Shown here: positions 43,910-56,705 of the stretch, piece after piece
How the letters are laid out: each line of letters opens with the position of its first letter
Numbering within the stretch: the first letter of the stretch is position 1
From: Maea johnstoni
Lineage: Eukaryota > Annelida > Polychaeta > Spionida > Magelonidae
Assembly: GCA_963942565.1 (NCBI GenBank)
Contig: OZ012686.1
Span: 57,937,987 to 58,001,986, forward strand
Direction of reading: 5' to 3'
DNA: 64,000 nucleotides
Notes under the pieces: model-generated
Databases searched by the model: none
What the model saw: the letters and a program-made list of their open reading frames with translations, nothing else
What the model was told of the DNA's origin: nothing
Made by a program: the position numbers and the translations under genes

Positions 43910-46442
43910 GTTGGTGGAGAATCCGGGTACTCACTTTTTAGCTGAGTACACTTTCCTTGTACCTAAAACTGCCAAGCGAGATATTCCCCACCCAGGACAG
44001 TGGAAATCTGGAAAATGAGCCAGTTAAAATACACTCATGCAAATCCTACAGATCCTTGGGATAGGAAGCTGTTCAGCATCTCTACAAGAAGATGGCACCT
44101 GCCTGACCATCAATATCCAGGGCCAGAGGACAGCAAGTGTGATGGCAGCAGTACCAGTACCAGACCCTGGCAGTACTGTGCATCAACAAAGAAGAAAATT
44201 CAAGTCCCCATCAACCCAGCTACGGGACCAGAAAAGAACTACAGATGTTATCAAGCTGGGAAACCAAGCACTCTAGCCAGCTCACCCCATCTGATCTCCA
44301 CACCAGATTTCTACCCAAGACTGAGATTCCAGAGAGACCTTCCCCGTTCTTTCCAGAGCACACAGTCAAAACGAGACATTAAGAACCATATGTTACTGGA
44401 TTAAATCACCACCCTCTGCAGAAGACTGAGATTCCAGTATTTAGAAGGAGACCTTTCAAGATAGAGCACACATTCAAAATGAGACATTAAGAACAATATG
44501 TTACCAGAGGAAATCGCCACCCTTTACAGGAAACAGATCAGAGACATTTATAAGAACAATCATACCAGATTTTACAGTACCATGATTATGGTCACACTAA
44601 GATGAAGAATGCGGCTTGGTAAGTGTTTCTTTCTATCATTATGTAGAGCTTAAAATTTCAAATGTCACAAGTTCTGGAATTCTCATTCTCAGTTTCAAAG
44701 AATTGACCACATTATACTACCCTATGGTCATTACCAGTATCAGACAAACATTAGAACTCTCTTCAGTCTAATCAAATATTCTATTATCACCTAGCACATC
44801 ACATAACCGTTCAAACTCAAGGAGTCTTCAAAGTGTGAAATGGAGTTGTTCAAATAGATCTCTTCAGTGGTGGTTTTGCAAACGACAATTATGTAAAGTG
44901 AAATCGAAAACTCTCAAAAAATCTATGAATATGGACTGCAAACCCAAATCATGTATGTGCCTTAGCTAACCTGGCCCCCAACACTCCTTTTTTTCCCTCT
45001 ATCAACTCATTACTGAGTGAGAGCAACCCAAATCTGTAATGGTTAATCTTGCAAGTTAACCAGGGTAACTCGTATTAGACATGGTTCACAAGTGTGCTAT
45101 AAATGTGAGTATGAATGTATGTATTCAGCTTTCAAAAAGCTGACTGAATGATTGTGTGCAGCATTACTTGTGATATGTCTCATTTCTGGAATTTTCTCAC
45201 TCTTAAGGAGTCTTCCCTTTTTTCTATCCCTGGAGTTGTTGGTACAGGCTACCTTTAATTTTCAAGCACACGATGGACTGGTCAAATTCATAGGATTTTC
45301 GAAGCTTATGCTTCAGCTGCCTACCCTGTTGTTCATCTACAACAGTAGGAGCCCTCACTCCAGTTCAAGTCTGCGAACTGTGGAGCTGTTTCAAACCCAA
45401 TCAAAGCATCAACCCCTAAATGGTGATATAACAATAGGATGAATACCCTGATGTCTCCATATTGATGCTTATGCTAGCTACAACCCCGGTTGACCATTGT
45501 AGCTCAGCAGGTCACTCAGCTGACCAGTCTTCTTGCATATTAACCACCAAGAGCTCGCAACCCCCCTCTTACTCCTTATCTCTATCACATGTGATACGCT
45601 GGACCCTATATTGGTAATGATGTGATTAGCATTGAGAACACCCTAAAGCCATGAATCTAAATTCAATTAACTAATCAGTGACAGCTCTACATTTTGATTA
45701 AAGGATGCACTTTCCATTGTATAAATATTGTTCTTTTTCCTAGTTTTCTTATGCAAAAATAAGTTGCCTCATTAGAAATCATGTGCAATATTGTGTAGTG
45801 TTGTTTTAGTTGTATTTCAGTGCATAATCAAGATTATTCATTCATTTGCATAATTGATCCCTATTACTATGAGATATGTATGTTACTAACACAATGACTT
45901 GGCTTCCTAGTTGAGTATATTCATGATATATAGCATTTCAAATCCTCCCAGGTTGAATTCACAATGTCGAACCTCTTCAGAGAGTCTACCATGTGAAAAG
46001 AGAAGATTATTGAAAGGATCACTAATTAGTGGGAGTCTATCCCGTTTTGAGCACAACTTCAATGAAACGTGCATTTCAAGTTAATCAAAGGCTATGATCA
46101 AATATTTGCATTTACCCTGTGACCCAATACTATGTGTATCACAACCATTCAAATTTACTCGATTAAGTGGGCAATTGATGTTCTCCTAAGCATAGGAACC
46201 CGCCCTCAGGCCTCATCTGTTGGACCATGTGAACCCTTCGCTCAAGGTATATTATTCCTTTCAATTCCATGTATCGTCATCCATTTTGAGACAGATATTT
46301 TTCTATTCATCTTTTTCTAATGTTCAGTATTGTGCTTCAATTCTATTACCCTTATCTATCTTGTTTATTTCTTGTAAAGCAAATGTTTTCCTACCATCCT
46401 TTTTATATTGTTGGGGTCCAACATCCTATTGGCAGTGGATAC

Positions 46443-46934
46443 TATTATAGTGGAAACCTACATTTAAAGATTTCCCACAGTACATATCCCCCAATGATCA
46501 AAACCCCATTGATATTAATTAATACCAAGTCCCTATGTCCCATCCTTTCGAAGACCTCCCTTTTAAGACACCCTTTGATGTAAGCTTCCCACAGTGTGAA
46601 GAACCTGGGGGGTCTATCTCTAATAGCCACCAGTGTATGGAACGTGGGAATGGTACTGTCCACTCCCATATGAAATCTGATTGGGTCCCTTTTTAATTAA
46701 TGATATTCATCACCCCAATGACCCTTTCCTATTGGCTGGAAGACATTTGCTATCCCATCCCAGGGTTCCATATTATGTACAGTTACCCTAAAATAAAATA
46801 GTCTATCACTGACCCTCAATGACCGATGACTCCTTATGACTTATTGTGTGGTAGGCTACTCACTCTGTAGCACTACCACAGATAGTACAGAAATGTAAAA
46901 AGTTGTAGGCTACTATCTCAGTAGCCCTACAATA
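46443..46934. repeat. Right LTR
   Basis: The second 492-bp copy. An obvious polypurine tract is not seen just before it. Confidence 0.85.
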
Positions 46935-46938
46935 CATA

Positions 46939-48390
46939 TATGGATTAGGTATTTCTCTGCTGCCTTCATATGGAAGTAGGCTAATACCAATACCAAACTC
47001 AACAGTAACTCAAAGACAGTTTGCCAAGAGGCAGGCTGGAGGAATAAAGACAAGCAAAAATAGGAATTTTTCATGGAGACCATATTCTTAGCCTGACAAT
47101 GATTTAACCATTTCTACCTGGAGAACTCATATCATAGCTGCTGTCTACATATAACCTTAGGCGAAAATCACATGGACTTGAACCAGCATATCTCACAGCC
47201 TGACCTGGATTATGTGTCACAGACTCACAGTAGGGGTATTTGGCACTTTAGCACTTAGTACAGTATGGAACAATATACTTCAGAGGATAAGTTTTTTTGG
47301 GGAAAAGCTGTCCATTATATCAGGGACAAAAATATATATGTCCCTGACTGAGTCCAACAAGCAGCAAACAAGACTGTTTCTTGCAGCAGATTCAACAGTG
47401 AACAATAGATGCCACTGTTGCCATGGAAATGGCAATAAAGGACCATGTGAGCACATAGGTTGTCATTAGCAATTCACAAGTCTCACCCTACCTCTGATCT
47501 GTTTTTTATTGCAAATGTAAATCTCACAATTATAGTATTTCACTCAATTAGGGTCAACTGAGCTCAATATCCCCTTGTTTTTCACAGGGCTTACCATCAA
47601 TACCGTCAAAGGTTTATTATAATAAACCTTTGATACTGTTCAATGAAGCAGTGTCTATAAGCTCTTTCCAGAAATGTAATCCCTTGAATTTCCTATAAGT
47701 GAAAGCGAATGGCTGTGTATATACGTGTGATATATATATTAGGTTCGCCCCCAGATTTAAACTTGTTTTTGGCAGCACAAGAAAGCAGTCTTGACATTTA
47801 ACCCATTCATTCTCAGAGGAATCAGGTGGTCTTTCAAATGACAAGTATACTCTAAAATGCCTACTATATTTAAAAGTATTCGAAGGGAGACTGGTCTAAA
47901 AAGAGCAAATAACAATTCCATACAAATAACGATATGAAAGATCCATAAGGGTTTTAGGGTCCTTACTATCTATAAGACAACACACCCTCAAGACAGAAAA
48001 GGATCAAGATCTGAATGAAGCAATATATCTCTTAAAATGTCCGTATTTCAATTCCCCTTATAGAAAAAATGAACATTCAAAGAGAAAAAATTGTACTCAC
48101 GCCCGTGAAGATAACATTGGTAAAAACACTCTCACTCACCTACAAAAAAGATAAAACAATCATTATTAGAAGCTGAAACACACATTCATTAATATTCAGC
48201 AAAAACTATTATCTTCATGACATTCCATGAGGTAAAAATGGAAAAATTAGTGGTACCAGTACCAATGCCTGTACAGTAGTAGTTATACCAAAGGCAATTA
48301 ATTTTTACAGCCACAGAATTGATTAGTTTGTAGTACATTTATTTACATTCTTGCCATCCTACACCCCAGGGAAGACACAAAACCTCCCCA
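46939..48390. other. Non-coding region
   Basis: No gene is seen apart from the palindrome at 47606-47633 and a lone piggyBac-type end TTAACCCATTCATTC near 47797. A stretch at 48098-48139 is bounded by splice-like signals on the minus strand but encodes nothing known. Confidence 0.45.
47606..47633. repeat. Perfect 28-bp palindrome
   Basis: The half is TCAAAGGTTTATTA and the other half is its exact complement. It shares the TCAAAGGTTTAT arm with the 38-bp palindrome at 30289. Confidence 0.9.
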
Positions 48391-48394
48391 GGAA

Positions 48395-48560
48395 GGCTTA
48401 TAAATCACTAGCGGAGGAGCTGAGCTGATGATGTATGGGGCCGTGCTCGCTGCCGAGGCTTCTCTTCCAGTGCCTCCGCTGGCCGACTTCCTGCTCTCAG
48501 CCGGCCGGGCGGGCGGGGAGGGCGAGTTATAGGTCTCTGGCATGAAACCTCAGGGGTCAC
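48395..48560 (-). promoter_or_regulatory. GC/CpG-rich island, possible promoter
   Basis: A sharp GC-rich block with CCGGCCGGGCGGGCGGGG near 48501-48518 stands out in AT-rich DNA. It lies in the presumed upstream or intronic DNA of calcineurin B, so it could be an alternative promoter or first exon on the minus strand. The ORF across it is Pro/Ser/Ala-rich, as any GC-rich DNA would be, and matches nothing known. Confidence 0.3.
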
Positions 48561-48599
48561 CAGGTACACTCCTGCAGGGCACCAACCTATACACATTCA

Positions 48600-50420
48600 T
48601 GAATGCCCAACAAACCATGGAATAAGCGTTCAACGTCTTCATGATCTCTCTCAGTGCCCAGACAAGCTAACATAAACTCAAACATCTTGGATGGTGAAAT
48701 TAGAATATGCGAAGTATGACTTGTGTTTTTTTCTCCTGATACGGCTGAGAGACCATTTTAAAGGAAGAATGTAGATGTATACCTAGTACTCAGGGTGAAC
48801 CAATAAAGGAATAATGCAAAGTACTTGGTTGCTATATAAATGTGCAGCATTTGGTCTCTCTATTGTACCTTTGCAACTGAAAAATCCTTCAGTATTATTT
48901 GTAAAGAGGAACTTCTTTCTGGTTTCTTTCTTAAGCTTTTGAAAGTGCTGTAAATCCTAATAAACCCTAACCCAATCTTCTCAACTTTCGCAGGTAGTAT
49001 ATCTGTCCATTTGTTTACATATATATATATTTATTTTGAGATTATTGAAGACAAGAGGACCTGAGGACTGTCTGAGCAATATATATGGGTTAATCACCAA
49101 AAGCAGCTTGTTAAACACAATGGCTAATTAGTCTCCAGCATGACCATGTTGGTCTTGTTAATTGTCACAAGCTGAGCTCAAATGAGCGTTTTCCTAATGA
49201 AGGCCAACCCCTTAACCTTGGATGAGATGCTTAGACTGGAGACTATCAGATTTAACCCTCTATGTCTAGAGCATCAAGATAGGCTGAAGCAAATGCTAAA
49301 TGATCAAAGACTTGTTAAAAACAATTTTTCAAAACAACCCCTGAAAAGCATAGGATTGTAATTCACCTTCTTAAACGGACGGGCTTAAGCAAATGCTAAA
49401 TGATCAAAAAACCCACACATGATTTAAAGTTCTGAACATTTGCTTACAAGTCATGTTTATATATCTAATAACCATTTCAGTATTTTCTTGTGCAGAGAGG
49501 TAACATATAACCTTTAAGGCAGTTCATGGCCCAACAAGTTTCTGGACAACTATAGACAACATGGATTGGTTGCCACAGACCAGTTACCATAGGGCCCATT
49601 GTAAAGCCCACGACAAATCTAATCTCACTGACACTTCAGTGTGATGTCATTAGGAGACGAATGAGGGCTCTCATCTGTTTACATCATAGAGCAAGTAGCT
49701 CATGCACAAGCGCAGAACGCACCACTTGAGTGGTTCTCGTCAACACCTGGGCTAGGAGTCGTGCTATTGAGGCTCTTGAGCAAGATCTGCTGGTTGCATA
49801 TCTGGTCATCAACATTCTTGCTATAGCACAACACTGCCAGAGAGCAGATTCTTACCCAATAGCTGTTAACTTATACCCATTAAAGAAGTAATGGCATTAT
49901 CTAGCCATTCTATAGCCTGATCTCTAGACAACCATATAATGACATTAATGCCATGCATAGATCAGGTTCATCACAGGCGATGTATTAAGGATCCCTTAAA
50001 GATTGTACTCGGCCTACTCAAGCCAAGAGATCAGGCCTTATCCATAATAAGTATTGTCTGGGTCTATGTCATTTGCAAGGAAATTCCCGAGTATGAACAC
50101 TAACAGAGGCGACTGTACATGATGCCAGATAGAGATAATTTATTGGGTATATGAATTCTAAGTTGCTTCTACATGATTTTCTCTGAATGAACTACAATGA
50201 TCATTAGATGCATTACGATGATCATTAAATACATAACTTAGGGAATGATTTAGTACACCTATTTTTGCAGGCACACATGTAAATATCTAGCTAAAAAAGA
50301 AACAATCATCTCTAATTTTTTCCACCTTGATATATTAAGCATGAATAGGTAAGGTATTTTGAAAGAATAATGGTGTTAAATTCATATTTCTACTCTTTCC
50401 TTTGTTCCTCTAACCCATAA
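48600..50420. other. Non-coding region
   Basis: No gene is seen. GCTTAAGCAAATGCTAAATGATCAAA-like sequence occurs twice at 49286-49310 and 49382-49408, a local duplication. A GGGTTAA end lies at 49088. Confidence 0.5.
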
Positions 50421-50429
50421 GTTTGAGAT

Positions 50430-50860
50430 GGTAACCAAGAAGTAGCCGCAGCAGTAGCAGTACTAGTAGCAGCAGTAGAATTTGCAAAACATTTTCACAG
50501 CAAATAAACGTACTACTGCTAGTAGCAGTACTAGTAGCAGCACTAGAGGCAGCAGCAGCTGTAGAGGTAGCCTGGTTCTCAGGCTGTGTTAGGTATAATG
50601 CCCCCACCACTATACATACTAAGTAGGTTTGATGTCTCTCTCAAACTATAGATGGAAGTACTGTTTTCATGAGTTGCGATGAGTTGCGGTGATTCAGACA
50701 AGAGCTCAAGTGTGTCCCCCTTGAGGATTTATTCAGAACTAATACTGGAGTGAATTCAACTCAAGTCAGATCAGTAAAAGAGCCAGAAATCACAGACTTG
50801 TAGCAAGTCTACTGTAGAAGCAGCAGCAGCAGCAGCAGTAGGAGGAGGACTGGTGTTATC
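50430..50860. repeat. CAG/AGTAGC-rich simple sequence
   Basis: Interrupted (AGC/AGT)n runs at 50440-50480, 50515-50565 and 50818-50850. ORFs here encode poly-Ser, Ala or Leu and are artefacts. Confidence 0.8.
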
Positions 50861-51960
50861 TATGAGTCTGTTTGCCTGAATGATGATAAACAGCGCGATC
50901 CATCAAAACCCATCTAACCTCTTCCCATCATCACTAACAACACATTCTCACCTCTGCCGTGGTTGCCACCGCTCCTGCTGCTGCTGCACAAGACAAGGTG
51001 GTTCCTTCTCCAGCCAGTCTGCAGCTACATGCAGGCACAGAACCGCCTCCTCTACCCTGAGACAGTGATCCCACTTCATAGTGGTATACATTGTTGGTCT
51101 CAGGATCTTATTTATGAAATTGGTGCCGATATCCTGTCTAATTTGTCTCAGCCTTTCAAATACACATTAAGTCCTTTAAATTTGATTTGAAAATCAAAAT
51201 CATATCACACCCTGACAAATACTAACAAGATCGTATCAGATGTATGTCTAATATTGGTGTAAAAGGTGCTGCCCTAGCAAAAGGGAATATCCCCATGAAA
51301 TATGTATTGCATAGAAAAGACCTCCTCTAAGCTGCCAGACCACCGGAGCTCTGTAAAATAAATGGATTGTTTACAAGGTGCAGAAGGGCAAATCAGTGAG
51401 GTGTGCCTTACTTATGAGTGAGTCCAGAAGAAAAGGCAAAATCAGGAATGTCAGTTAATCAAATGATAATTTATGGCATATTGAAAATGTTTAAGGAAAC
51501 CCCAATTCTAAATTAACATACCCGCACTCCTCTTGGTCTGGCTTTACAGCACATATCTAATATGATATTTTAGTGGGGAACGTAAATTTTGCTGAACTGT
51601 TTATTGAAATATATCCTCTCAATGTCTTTTCTGTGATACTTCCTTCTCTTTTATCTTTTTTGACAACCTCTAATCAATCCATGCACCTGTGCACTCTCAG
51701 CACTATAAGAATAGACTGCACAGACATCACCTTATGATCCTCTCATATATAACGGTTCAGTGAGATCCATCATGATCTCCTCCCCACATTACCATCTAAT
51801 ACGGCCTGTTGATATGTAATACGTCATTAGCAGTACAGCTAACGCCTCCCTCTCCCGCCCTCCACATTCCACGTGTCTCCTGGAGAGATGTATGAGGCTG
51901 GGGGCACAGGGAGGTGTCATCACTGCCAGCTTATACAGTCCTCCCACATACCTCGCTCAA
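50861..51960. other. Non-coding region left of a minisatellite
   Basis: No gene is recognised. The final 30 bases (CAGTCCTCCCACATACCTCG) reappear inside the minisatellite near 52247, so the repeated unit once included this flank. Confidence 0.5.
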
Positions 51961-52530
51961 CATCATAGTGCTATCCAACAGCTACAGGTATGCACCTCCA
52001 CATCAACAGGTTACTATACCTTGCTGACATCATAGTGCTATCCAGCAGCTACAGGTATGCACCTCCACATCAACAGGTTACTTTACCTCCCTCACATCAT
52101 AGTGGTCCCAAACAGCTACAGGTATGCACCTCCACATCAACAGGTTACTATACCTTGCTGACATCATAGTGCTATCCAGCAGCTACAAGTATGCACCTCA
52201 ACATCAACAGGTTACCATACCTAGATTACTACTACCCTACCTCCACGGTCCTCCCACATACCTTGCTCAACATCATAGTGCTATCCAGCAACCACAGGTA
52301 TGCACCTCCACATCAACAGGTTACTATACCTCCCTTACATCATAGTGCTATCCAGCAACTACAGGAAAGCACCTCCAAATCAACAGGTTACCATACCTCC
52401 CTCACATCATAGTGCTGCTATCCAGCAGCTACAGGTATGCACCTCCAAATCAACAGGTTACTATACCTCCCTTACATCATAGTGCTATCCAGCAACTACA
52501 GGTATGCACCTCCACATCAACAGGTTACTA
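51961..52530. repeat. Minisatellite, 67-bp unit, about 8 copies
   Basis: Each unit contains CATCATAGTGCTATCCAGCA, GCTACAGGTATGCACCTCCA and CATCAACAGGTTACT. Units differ by a few substitutions. One copy carries about 45 extra bases (52222-52266) that match the left flank. ORFs here are repeat-encoded. Confidence 0.9.
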
Positions 52531-52599
52531 ATATGCTACCTGCAAACACTCACCATCGGCTACTTGTAACAACCAAAATGATCATAGTTTACAAACACA

Positions 52600-52880
52600 C
52601 ACACAGAGGACTCTTTGGATAGCAAAGTTTTTTAGCCCATAATATCATATACTACATGCATGCAAGACACGCATGAGGATTTTAGTTCAGAATATCATAT
52701 ATTACATAGGCCCTTGACCTTTTGGAAAGCAGGGCATACAACATCATATGTTACACCCCTTCTTGATAGTAGAGCTCATAGATCATAATAGCATGTATAC
52801 AATATGCATGGACTCATTGAATAGCAGGCTTTTATCTCACAATATCATATACTCTACACTACCTCGACTACCTTCTCAAA
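52600..52880. repeat. Loose tandem repeat
   Basis: AATATCATATACT/ATTACA recurs about four times at roughly 65-base spacing with strong drift. Likely an old minisatellite. Confidence 0.4.
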
Positions 52881-54257
52881 TCTGTGTAAGCCTTAGTTAC
52901 CGTATATTACATAATGACAAACAGTTAATCTAAATTGATTTATTGCATTGCTCCCATTGCATTTCAAAGCAATTCATAAAACACAAATCACAGCTATGTG
53001 CAATTCCAAAAAATATAAACTATCATCTATTGAAATCATAAAAAGGGGTTTAAATTCATCTGCATCTTCCTATCCCGGTATGCATACCGCCATGTACCTA
53101 TGTGTCCTGTAAGCTGAGAGCTGACTGCCATCTTCGTCCTCTCACCTGAGTGATGGCGCAGGTAGGCAGGATAACAAAGGAACACCTGCTGCCCAGATGA
53201 GCACCTGGTATTATACAATAAATTACCAAACCATGCTGCTTCACTATGAAGCAGCAGCGCATCAGCTCAGCACACTTTCATCATGAGAAGTTGTGCAACC
53301 TCTGGCTGATACATCTCACAGCACAGAATTACGCCACAAACAACACCGCCGTCGTCGGCCTAATCTACCTGGAATTGCTTGTTACCAAGGTTCTGCTTTT
53401 GTAATACTGTAAAAATCAGAAAGAAAGAATAATTAAGAATTTCTTTCAGCTACTGGATGAATTTACTGAGATACAAGTCAGGTACTTGTTTGCCGCATTA
53501 AGTGCGGATAAAGGACAACCCTTGGATAAAGGGATGTATAATGGACCTCAAAGATGCACTTCCTGTGCTTACAATTTCTACAGAGACCAATGGTTAGGAG
53601 AGACTGTCTGCCTATAGAGAACAGGCCCGAAATTCACCCATGTGATGATACATTATATTTCACCTGTGTGAGAAGAACACCTGCCTTCTAGGATCACTTT
53701 CATGTTATCCTGTCAGGTGTCTTCCTAGACTAGCTCCTAGGCTATGATATCAATCAGTTATTCTTTTCTCAGTTCTGGTTTTAAGTCGTTTGCTTTAAGT
53801 CTAGGTGTTAGTTCCTGTGGCTGCTCTGGTGATAGATGGCACCAAGGGTGGTCACACTGGTAAGTCAGAATTATACTGGGAAGACCTCACAGTGGGCCAC
53901 TTGTGAGCAATTTAAGAACAAAATCAACATAGACACATGTAGTTTAGAGTTGGTATAGTTTCATAGTTTTTTATATAATTTGCGAGTATACAGATATAAA
54001 AAAATGCTTAGCCTAGGACTAGGCTGTCATCTTCCTTAATAGGTTTGACAACACCCACATCATTTCAGAAGCTTCAAAGGTGAAAATGATCTTATTTTTT
54101 TTTAAATTCAGATGACTGAAGAGTGCCATTTCTTTTGCTCACTAAGCCAGTTTTGCTAATTAAAACCTAGAAGCCTAACCAGACAGGAACCATGCACAGC
54201 TTCAATAAAATACTATTCCAAACCAAATGCCTTTCTATTACCCCTAAATTTTGTAAA
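52881..54257. other. Non-coding region
   Basis: AT-rich, with no gene or clear element. Confidence 0.5.
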
Positions 54258-54351
54258 AATTCGGGTTGATATTAGATAATTGAATATTGTGGTGAAAGAG
54301 GGAGGATTTAATGAGATTGTACATTGAAATGGCCACTCAGTGCTGTAGGCT
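54258..54351. repeat. Left copy of a local duplication (occupied site)
   Basis: GGGTTGATATTAGA...GAGATTGTACATTGAAATGG...GTAGGCTT matches 56147-56270. The match stops where the TTAA element at 54356-56059 begins and resumes after it (TTTACAAGTGGCAAATAT at about 56071). Confidence 0.75.
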
Positions 54352-54355
54352 TTAA

Positions 54356-56059
54356 CCCTCACAGCGCGGCTCACAAGCGGCGCCCGGTTTCAAAAAGCTA
54401 CTTACGTTTGCGTGTCACAAGCCCTGCCCGGTCTGCATGGCTGCCGATCGCAGGCCCCCGCCATGTTGGTTAACTTCGATTAATCTAGAAGTTCTCCAAC
54501 ATGTTTGGCGAAATAACTTGAGAATAGGTGAAATAAATATCTCACCTATTCTCACATGTCTTTCTTTGTCAGATCGACAAAGAAAAACATTAATATTATT
54601 TATTACAGAGGAAGTGATGTGTAGAAAAACAATATTTTGAGCTGTTGAAACCGGCTCGCAGCTGGCCGGTCGCGATTAATTGGGCACTTCCAGTTTTGTT
54701 TACGTTTCGATGTTCCTTTATTCCTGACATCCTCAAGTCAATAAAGTTGATATTTACATAGAATGGGTGTCATGGAAGAGGAATATCTATTTTATTTTTC
54801 AAAATAAATTCATTTTATATGACAAACGATCATTTTACAACAAGTGCGAAGCAAATTTCTTCGCACTTTTTTCAAGCCGCCATTTTGAAAAATCGGCATT
54901 TCAGCCTTTTTTGCGGTCTCCTCGCCGCACTTTACACAATCAAAATAAATACTTGTCGTTGAAGGATTTAAATAAATCGTACATTTTCTGAAAGACAAGA
55001 AAGAGACCTATTTATTCATATAATTTTGTAAATTATTTATTAGGCCGTTTATTGGAGAGAGAATTGACAGTAAATAGGTGCAATATCTACGGCCAATTGA
55101 TTGTGAAATCGAATTCGCTGTAAACAGAGGCTGACAACGTGTGGGACCATCATGTTTGAAGCCTTCTAAAAAGGCTATAACTGATGGTACAACACAAAAT
55201 AAAGACACCATAAGGAGGATAACAAGGTAGGCAATCGAAACATGTTTTTATTTTTATTTCTATTGTAGATTTTTAATGCTATGAGAATCTTAACTCTGAG
55301 TTGTCATGCCTGAGAGTTAGCGAAATTGGGAGTCACAAAATGGCGGCCACAAATCAACAATTGCTTTTTGTGTTCAATCGTTGATTTGTGGTGCAAAACA
55401 TGATTGTTTCTGAATAAAAATGACATGTATCGATTGAGGAGGTTGAAATTATATTAGATACCAATGTTTTACTTTTGATATCTTTTATTTTCATTAGTTT
55501 ATAGCGCTCTAAACATGAGGAAGTTGATCGTTTAGAATTCATTTTGATGCGCTGTCAGAATTCGTTCCTTTCATAACTTTCTTGCATTCCCTTTATTTAA
55601 GAATGGGGTTATGACAAAATAAAACAAATAAACAAATAATAATAATCATTTTATTTATTGTTTTTTGCTAAGGATTCTGAATATGCCATTTTTATGGGAA
55701 AATACTCATGCAGAATTTGAGAAATCTCAGGCTTAAGTGGGGCTAATGAATTTTGAAAACTTGATTTTCATTAAACATTTATCAAAATCAGCATGCTCTC
55801 TATACAACCTTAGTTTTACACTGATCAGAACTAACATTTTCTATTAGTTATCTTTACAAAATAAACATGATTAAAAAGAACAAGGACAGTAGTTTCAGGT
55901 AGTATTTTTTTATTTCAGATTTTTTCAGTATTTTGCATTTTATGGCAGCAGGAACTTACACACCACTGACAGCGCAATTGCAATGCAACGTAATTTGTTG
56001 CAAATAATCTATTCAGTATGAGGGACTAACCCCCATCCAGCATAATAGCACAATAAGGG
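54356..56059. mobile_element. TTAA-target (piggyBac-like) non-autonomous element, 1.7 kb
   Basis: The tips are CCCTCACAG and AATAAGGG with TTAA at 54352-54355 and 56060-56063. Insertion is confirmed by the uninterrupted paralogous site at about 56147-56300. The interior has several short hairpins (for example GAGAATAGGTGA with TCACCTATTCTC at 54520-54556, and AGTGCGAAG with CTTCGCACT at 54841-54869). It also has two YY1-like sites in opposite orientation (GCCGCCATTTT near 54876 and AAAATGGCGG near 55337). No transposase is seen. CCCT/AGGG tips and TTAA suit piggyBac. Confidence 0.7.
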
Positions 56060-56146
56060 TTAATAGTGGATTTACAAGTGGCAAATATATAGTGACCAGA
56101 AAAGAACTATACTTTTCTTGTGCCATGAAGTGCTATTTGTAAACCA

Positions 56147-56310
56147 GGGTTGATATTAGAAACCCCAGGTCACATTGATCCTTTCAGTAATCTGTGGTAA
56201 CAGTTATATAGAGGGAGGGTTAAATGAGATTGTACATGGAAATGGCACCTCAGCGCTGCAGGCTTTATAATGTTTACAAATGGCTAATATGTGGTGACAG
56301 GCATGGTAAG
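56147..56310. repeat. Right copy of the local duplication (empty site)
   Basis: It matches 54258-54351 and 56064-56100 in one continuous stretch (GCAGGCTTTATAATGTTTACAAATGGC), so it shows the sequence without the insertion. Confidence 0.7.
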
Positions 56311-56499
56311 CTGTGCCAAGAAGGCCTACCAAACATTGGCAGCAGAATGTGGCTTTCACAGGATCAAGAGGTGGGTGTGAGAGAGAAGCCTCAACCTCCT
56401 AGCACCTCTGGCTAGTCTGTGCTGGCACATAGAACACCTTCCTAGATAATAGCATGGGAGTTGATAGATTTTCTAGGTGGAGGTAGGAATTTGGAATTT

Positions 56500-56705
56500 C
56501 ATTTTATCACCACTTTTTTTCTGCAATACTGCAGCCAAGTTTTAACTAGTAGAAGAATGCTGAATACAAAAGGAAAACCAACACCATACTCCAAGTCACT
56601 GGCAACTTTCCCACGTGACCCAACCATGATTCGAACCTGGGCAATAGAGAGACAGCAACTCAATAAGTATGTTACCAACCATAGACAATCTGAATCTCCA
56701 ACACT
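56500..56705 (-). mobile_element. tRNA-like SINE fragment
   Basis: Read on the minus strand, CCCAGGTTCGAATCATGG carries a B-box-like GGTTCGAATC. It is followed by AAAGTTGCCAGTGACTTGG and a T-rich tail ending in a short A run. It differs from the SINE at 3026-3341. Related sequence occurs at 29395-29480. It is not a functional tRNA gene. Confidence 0.45.

Larger units (their letters stand above)
43418..46934. mobile_element. LTR retrotransposon fossil, non-autonomous, about 3.5 kb
   Basis: Two 492-bp direct repeats that look identical base for base (43418-43909 and 46443-46934) flank about 2.5 kb. Their tips are TATTATAG and CTACAATA, and CATA is duplicated outside (43414-43417, 46935-46938). 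A TGGTGGAGAATCCGGG stretch right after the left repeat is in the position of a primer-binding site. No gag or pol is recognisable in the interior, so it is a short, non-coding member. Family cannot be assigned. Identical LTRs imply a young insertion. Confidence 0.8.

Noticed and set aside
48343-48596. Pro/Ser/Ala-rich minus-strand ORFs in the CpG island
   Set aside because: The amino-acid bias follows from GC content, and two frames are open at once.
51961-52530. CRISPR array
   Set aside because: The units are contiguous 67-bp tandem copies without unique spacers, in a eukaryotic genome.
51961-52622. Four ORFs with repeated peptide CTSTSTGYY-like units
   Set aside because: Encoded by the 67-bp minisatellite; repeat-derived.
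53041-53110. Possible missing calcineurin B exon (CATCTGCATC resembling a reverse-complemented DADE codon run)
   Set aside because: Translation on the minus strand gives DRKMQMNLNPFL, not the calcineurin B sequence.
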